Positions 6,986-10,430 of a stretch of 10,430 nucleotides of DNA are shown piece after piece. Source of the stretch: Myxococcales bacterium. Lineage in GTDB: Bacteria; Myxococcota; Myxococcia; Myxococcales; Myxococcaceae. Every line of letters starts with the position of its first letter. Position 1 is the stretch's first letter. The stretch is taken from NCBI GenBank assembly GCA_003153055.1, contig PMBV01000249.1, forward strand, positions 8,517 to 18,946, written 5' to 3'. The notes below the pieces were generated by a model. The model saw only the letters and a list, made by a program, of their open reading frames with translations, did no database searches and was not told the origin of the DNA. The position numbers and the translations under genes are program-made.

Positions 6986-8061
6986 GCGCCCGGGTCCTGC
7001 TCGTCGAGGACAACCGCGATTTCGTCGCGAACCTGAAGGAGATCCTCTCGGACATCGGCCACGAGGTGCGTGGGGCCGAGAGCTGCGCCAGCGCGCTCAA
7101 CCTGGGGCGGGGCTGGCTCGACGTGGCCCTGGTCGACCTCCGGCTGCCCGACGGTGACGGCACGACCCTGGCCGCGCAGCTGAAGGAAGAAAACCCCGAC
7201 TGCGAGGTGGTGCTCCTCACCGGCCACGCCTCGGTGGAATCAGCGGCCGCGGCGGTGCGGGCGGGGGTGTGGGCCTACCTCATCAAGCCGTGCGCCACGC
7301 CAGACCTCCTGGCGACGCTCGACAAGGCCGTGCGCCACGTGAAGAGCCAGGTCGAGAAGCGCGACCTGGTTCGCCGAGCGCAGATTGCCGAGAAGCTGGC
7401 GGCGGTGGGCACCCTCACCGCCGGGCTCTCGCACGAGATCCGCAACCCCTTGAACGCCGCCGCGCTCCAGTTGACCGTCCTGGAGCGGCGCCTGAGGAAG
7501 CTCGACCCAGCCATCCAGCCTCCGCTGCTCGAGCCGCTCACCTTGGTGAGAGACGAGATTCGCCGCCTGGAGCATACGCTCCAAGATTTCCTCCAGTTCG
7601 CGCGGCCCTCCCCTCTCAACTTGGCCCCCATCAACCTCGGCACGGTGCTCGAGAAGGTCGTGGCCTTCATGAAGACCGACGCCGAGCGACGGCGGGTGGG
7701 GCTCGAGTGCCACGTCGTGGGAGCACCGGTCATCGTCGGCGACGCGGATCAGCTCCGCCAGGTCTTCATGAACCTCGCCCTCAACGCCCTCGACGCGGCT
7801 GGCCGTGGAGGCTCGGTCGTCCTTCGTTGCGACGGCCCACCCTCCGAGCCGGTGGTGGTGTACATCGACGACTCGGGCCCGGGCATCCCACCCGAGATGG
7901 CCGAGCGAATTTTCGAGCCGTTCTTCACCACCAAGGCCCAGGGCTCGGGGCTCGGGTTGCCCATCACCAACGCCATCGTCACGCAGCACGGAGGCCGCAT
8001 CGAGGTCACCCGCGGGCCCCTGGGCGGCGCCCGCTTCTCGGTGGTGCTCCCCCGCGGGTAA
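6982..8061 (+). CDS. Receiver-histidine kinase (REC-HK), soluble
   Basis: 359-residue cytoplasmic protein with a receiver domain placed before a histidine kinase core, the reverse of classical hybrid kinases. REC (about 4-118) has E9/D10, phospho-acceptor D52 (VALVDLRLPDGDG), T80 (LLTGHAS) and K102 (LIKPC). A helical linker (119-140) leads to the H box GLSHEIRNPLNAA (His151), N box NLALNALDAA (264-273), DDSGPGIP (296-303), FEPFFTTK (311-318) and GSGLGL (321-326). There is no PAS, globin or membrane sensor, so its input is probably phosphorylation of the receiver, perhaps by the globin kinase. The GTG start at 6982 shares four bases (GTGA) with the stop of the preceding regulator, and AGGAG lies 14 bases upstream inside that gene, so translation is probably coupled. 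The open frame extends upstream to 6721, but that part is out of phase inside the regulator gene. The gene ends 12 bases from the convergent xerD stop. Confidence 0.93.
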   Translation: MSARVLLVEDNRDFVANLKEILSDIGHEVRGAESCASALNLGRGWLDVALVDLRLPDGDGTTLAAQLKEENPDCEVVLLTGHASVESAAAAVRAGVWAYLIKPCATPDLLATLDKAVRHVKSQVEKRDLVRRAQIAEKLAAVGTLTAGLSHEIRNPLNAAALQLTVLERRLRKLDPAIQPPLLEPLTLVRDEIRRLEHTLQDFLQFARPSPLNLAPINLGTVLEKVVAFMKTDAERRRVGLECHVVGAPVIVGDADQLRQVFMNLALNALDAAGRGGSVVLRCDGPPSEPVVVYIDDSGPGIPPEMAERIFEPFFTTKAQGSGLGLPITNAIVTQHGGRIEVTRGPLGGARFSVVLPRG

Positions 8062-8073
8062 TCGCTCGACGCG

Positions 8074-9000
8074 CTACGGCGCGCTGGGGCGCCTTCGGCC
8101 GGCCTTCAACTGCCCTCGAGGGTGGGCCCGCGTGTAGACCGCCTGGAGCCGCTTGCCGTCGACGTGGGTGTAGATCTGCGTGGTGGAGAGGTCGGCGTGG
8201 CCCAGCATCGCCTGCACCACCCGCAGGTCGGCGCCCCGCTCGACGAGGTGCGTAGCGAAGCTGTGGCGAAGCTTGTGAGGAGACAGCGGCTTGTCGATGC
8301 CCGCCGTGCGCGCGTGACGCCGAATCAGCTTCCACAGGCCCATGCGCGAGAACGACTTCCCCCGAGGGCTGACGAACAGCGCGTTGGTCGGTCTCCCTTT
8401 GAGCATGGCGGCGCGAGGGCCAGCGAGCCAGGCCTTCACCCAGGTGATGGCCTGACGACCCAGCGGCACCATTCGCTCCTTGCGCCCCTTGCCGAAGGCC
8501 ACCACGAAGCCATCGACCAGGTTGACATCGTTGAGCTCGAGGTGAATCAGCTCGCTGACTCGCAGGCCCGTGGCGTACAGCACCTCGAGCATCGCCCGAT
8601 CGCGGATACCCGAGGCCGTGTCCGCGCTGGGGGCGTTCACCAGCGCCTCGACCTCGGCCAGCGTCAGGTAAACGGGCAAAGTGCGGGCGTGGCGCGGCGT
8701 GTCGAGGTCGGCGGTCGGGTCGCTGGGGCAGAGCTTCTCGTCCTCGAGGAACCGGTGAAACGCCCTCAGCGACGCGAGGTGCCGAGCCCGACTCCTGGCG
8801 GAGAGCTTGCGTCGAGCAGCCAGGTAGGCGAGGTACTCGAGCACGTCTTCGCGGCTCGCCCCTTCGGCGGTGAGCCCTTGCCGCTCGATGCGGGCCAGCC
8901 AGCAGCGAACATCGACCGCGTACGCGTCGACCGTTCGAGGCGCGAGGTTGCGCTCGGCCCGCAGGTAGGTGACGAAGAGGTCGAGGAGCTGGGTCTGCAT
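8074..9000 (-). CDS. xerD: Tyrosine recombinase, XerD type
   Basis: 308-residue site-specific recombinase of the XerC/XerD class, which resolves chromosome dimers at dif together with a partner recombinase. The N-terminal SAM-like core-binding domain spans about 1-90. The catalytic domain shows the full set: R147 (ATGLRVSEL), K171 (GKGRKER), H242-x-x-R245 (SPHKLRHSFATHL), H268 (MLGHADLSTTQ) and nucleophile Y277 (IYTHV). The phrase GADLRVVQAMLGHADLSTTQ resembles XerD more than XerC. The tail after YTRAHPRG (289-296) is extended by about 12 mostly basic residues. The ATG (8998-9000) has GGAGG on the minus strand 14 bases upstream (9015-9019), rather far. It follows yciO after 19 bases, so the two are probably cotranscribed. 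No attachment site, tRNA or phage gene is near, so I read it as a housekeeping recombinase rather than a mobile-element integrase. Confidence 0.93.
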   Translation of the reverse strand: MQTQLLDLFVTYLRAERNLAPRTVDAYAVDVRCWLARIERQGLTAEGASREDVLEYLAYLAARRKLSARSRARHLASLRAFHRFLEDEKLCPSDPTADLDTPRHARTLPVYLTLAEVEALVNAPSADTASGIRDRAMLEVLYATGLRVSELIHLELNDVNLVDGFVVAFGKGRKERMVPLGRQAITWVKAWLAGPRAAMLKGRPTNALFVSPRGKSFSRMGLWKLIRRHARTAGIDKPLSPHKLRHSFATHLVERGADLRVVQAMLGHADLSTTQIYTHVDGKRLQAVYTRAHPRGQLKAGRRRPSAP

Positions 9001-9019
9001 CAGGCCGAGAGGTGCCTCC

Positions 9020-9640
9020 TCAGCGATCGATCATGACGATGCCCTTGCCCTGGCGGAGCACGGCGATCTGATCGCCAATGAGCGAGACGATGGTCGACGG
9101 CTCCGAGGGCTGCACTCCGCCGTCGAGGATGAGGTCGAGCCGCGAGCCGAGCTCCTCCTTGATGCTCTTGGCGTCAGTCAGCACGTCGCCATCGGCAGTG
9201 GTCGCCGAGGTGGTCACGATGGGTCGGCCCAGCTGGGCGGCGATCGCCAGCATCAAGGGCGCCTGGGGCACCCGAATGCCCACCTGCTTCTGCTTCGACT
9301 GCATCATCTCGGGCACGAGCTTGGTGGCCTCGAGCACGAAGGTGAAAGGCCCTGGCGTAAGCTGCCGCATGGTCCGGTACGCGAAGTTCGAGACCTTGGC
9401 GTACCGGGCCACGTCGGAGAGGTCTGGGCAGAGGAAGGCGAACGGCTTGCGTCGGTCGCGATCCTTCACGTTGTAGAGCTTGTCGATGGCCTTCCGAGAC
9501 ATCAGGTCGCAACCGATGCCGTAGTACGTGTCCGTCGGGTAGGCGATGAGGCCCCCGTCCTCGAGAACCTCCGCCGCCTTGAGGACGTGGCGAGGTTGCG
9601 GGTGAACGGAGCTGACCTCGAGAATTGGGGAGACACTCAT
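9020..9640 (-). CDS. yciO: YciO-type Sua5/YrdC family protein
   Basis: 206-residue protein of the Sua5/YrdC/YciO fold, the same length as E. coli YciO. Members of the TsaC/Sua5 branch make threonylcarbamoyl-AMP for the t6A37 modification of tRNA. YciO is a related branch with a less settled role, and the sequence reads as that branch: IAYPTDTYYGIGCDL (33-47), the RRKPFAFLC segment (near 63-71), TPGPFTFVLEATKLVPEMMQ (94-113), the basic KQKQVGIRVP segment (near 115-124) and PIVTTSA (138-144). The ATG at 9638-9640 is chosen because family similarity begins right after it and the length fits. The frame is open to 9793, but that extension is unlike the family. No good ribosome site is visible. It lies 19 bases upstream of xerD and 166 bases after yceI, so it probably has its own promoter. 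A true TsaC function cannot be excluded. Confidence 0.9.
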   Translation of the reverse strand: MSVSPILEVSSVHPQPRHVLKAAEVLEDGGLIAYPTDTYYGIGCDLMSRKAIDKLYNVKDRDRRKPFAFLCPDLSDVARYAKVSNFAYRTMRQLTPGPFTFVLEATKLVPEMMQSKQKQVGIRVPQAPLMLAIAAQLGRPIVTTSATTADGDVLTDAKSIKEELGSRLDLILDGGVQPSEPSTIVSLIGDQIAVLRQGKGIVMIDR

Positions 9641-9706
9641 GACGCGGCGCAGCTGTACCGAAATCCTTCGCTCTTTGCAGAACTTCGGTGAGGAGAGAGC
9701 GATGGA

Positions 9707-9725
9707 TGCCCCTCCCATTGGGGCA
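9707..9725. repeat. Short hairpin in the yceI-yciO gap
   Basis: TGCCCC (9707-9712) and GGGGCA (9720-9725) pair around a 7-base loop within the 166-base gap 9641-9806. No U-run follows on either strand, so it is not a classical intrinsic terminator. It could act in a factor-dependent end of yceI or in the leader of yciO. The same gap has a second, looser inverted repeat: ACCGAA (9657-9662) and TTCGGT (9684-9689), 21 bases apart. Confidence 0.3.
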
Positions 9726-9806
9726 ACGGGTCGATGAGTTTGCGTTGGTCTCATAGCAAAATCATTGGCATACGACCTCGCACCGAGCGCCAAATCGCAG
9801 TTTTGC

Positions 9807-10412
9807 TTATTTCTTCGGTGTCGATGCGGCGTCTTTCTTCATGATCTCGGCCTCGATGGAGATCTGGACCTCATCGCCGGCCACCACGCCGTTGTTCGCC
9901 ATGGGCACCTGCCAATTGAGCCCGAAATCTCGGCGGTTGATGGTGGTTGAGGCGGCGATGGCGCGAGTGATGGTCTTGGTGAAGGGGTTGGCCACCTCGC
10001 CGGTGACCTCGGTCTCGAGGGTGACGGGCTTGGTCACGCCGTGAATGGTGAGGTCGCCCGAAACCTTGAGCTGGCCCTCCGCGCTCCCTTTCACGATCTT
10101 CGTCGACTTGAACGTGATGGTGGGGAACTTCTCGGCCTCGAGGAACTCCTTGGACCGGAGGTGATCGTCACGCTTCTGGTTCTTGGTGTCGATGCCCTTG
10201 GTGTCGATGCTCGCCATCACCACCGACTTGGTGATGTCTTGGTCGTCCAGGTCGACCTTGCCCGTCACCGTGCCAAGAGTGCCCCTGACATGGCTCAGCA
10301 TCATGTGCCGCACCGAGAAGTTCGCCGCGGCGTGGGCTGCGTCGATCTCCCAGCTCGATCCGAAGGCGAAGGAGGACAGCGTCAGCGCGAGAGTGACGAT
10401 CATCTTCTTCAT
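9807..10412 (-). CDS. YceI-family periplasmic lipid-binding-like protein
   Basis: 201-residue secreted protein. The first 18 residues form a signal peptide (MKKMIVTLALTLSSFAFG) with likely cleavage after Gly18 (A-F-G). The mature part is a YceI-like beta-barrel (lipocalin-like) domain covering nearly the whole protein. Landmarks are WEIDAAHAAANFSVRHMM (21-38), a segment beginning HLRSKEFLEAEKFPTI (84-99), SGDLTIHGVTKPVTLE (118-133) and INRRDFGLNW (158-167). Family members bind isoprenoid or other long hydrophobic molecules in the periplasm; the ligand here is unknown. The ATG at 10410-10412 is supported by GGAG (10419-10422, minus strand) 6 bases upstream; Met4 is a weaker alternative. The C-terminus is Lys-rich (MKKDAASTPKK). 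It is the most upstream gene of the leftward right-hand group and is separated from yciO by 166 bases, so it is probably its own transcription unit. Confidence 0.93.
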   Translation of the reverse strand: MKKMIVTLALTLSSFAFGSSWEIDAAHAAANFSVRHMMLSHVRGTLGTVTGKVDLDDQDITKSVVMASIDTKGIDTKNQKRDDHLRSKEFLEAEKFPTITFKSTKIVKGSAEGQLKVSGDLTIHGVTKPVTLETEVTGEVANPFTKTITRAIAASTTINRRDFGLNWQVPMANNGVVAGDEVQISIEAEIMKKDAASTPKK

Positions 10413-10430
10413 GAATGGCTCCAGGGTTGA

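Noticed and set aside
8078..8104. GGCGC/GCGCC stem and GGCCGGCC palindrome as a bidirectional terminator between the REC-HK and xerD
   Set aside because: They lie inside the 3' end of xerD, the stem is only 5 bp, and no T-run follows on either strand.
8074..9000. Tyrosine recombinase as integrase of a mobile element
   Set aside because: The motifs read as XerD, and there is no tRNA, attachment repeat, relaxase or phage gene nearby.
7240..9036. Large open frames opposite the REC-HK (7240-7989, minus) and xerD (8122-9036, plus)
   Set aside because: Antisense shadows of genes with complete catalytic motifs; no recognisable domain in either.
9641..9793. N-terminal extension of yciO
   Set aside because: The added 51 residues are unlike the family, while the 206-residue form has the standard length.
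1..10430. CRISPR arrays, tRNA or rRNA genes, insertion sequences
   Set aside because: No regularly spaced repeats, no cloverleaf-like or ribosomal sequence, and no transposase frame were seen on either strand.

Overview
The window is GC-rich (about two thirds G+C by eye) and densely coded: eleven protein genes, short gaps and no gene-free stretch above 170 bases. It has no RNA gene, CRISPR array, insertion sequence or prophage that I can see. The codon use, the stacked signalling genes and the close match of the central operon to a system characterised in Anaeromyxobacter suggest a myxobacterium-like member of the Myxococcota. This placement is inference; no taxonomic marker was searched.

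The left half (1-5016) is one leftward gene row, given here in transcription order. It begins with a small CheW-like protein and a tandem HD / HD-GYP cyclic-dinucleotide phosphodiesterase. The DNA polymerase III delta-prime subunit (holB) and an AmpG/SLC33-type major facilitator follow. The row ends with the 5' half of asparaginyl-tRNA synthetase (asnS), which runs off the window. holB and the transporter overlap by 4 bases and the transporter and asnS are 9 bases apart, so these three look cotranscribed. A perfect 10-bp inverted repeat frames the GTG start of the HD-GYP gene.

The centre (5111-8061) is a rightward three-gene signalling operon facing away from the CheW-like gene. Its first gene is a globin-coupled histidine kinase with recognisable heme proximal His, distal Tyr and phospho-acceptor His. 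The second is an output-less response regulator with two receiver domains. The third is a soluble receiver-histidine kinase whose GTG start overlaps the regulator's stop codon. The first two genes match the architecture of the AfGcHK oxygen-sensing pair, including the second phospho-acceptor at exactly Asp169. The third gene extends this into a possible branched or chained phosphorelay. Together with the divergent CheW-like and HD-GYP genes, the locus could join heme-based gas sensing to second-messenger turnover. That link rests on gene order alone.

The right part (8074-10412) is leftward and housekeeping: a YceI-family secreted protein, a YciO/Sua5-type protein, and an XerD-type tyrosine recombinase that converges on the kinase operon.
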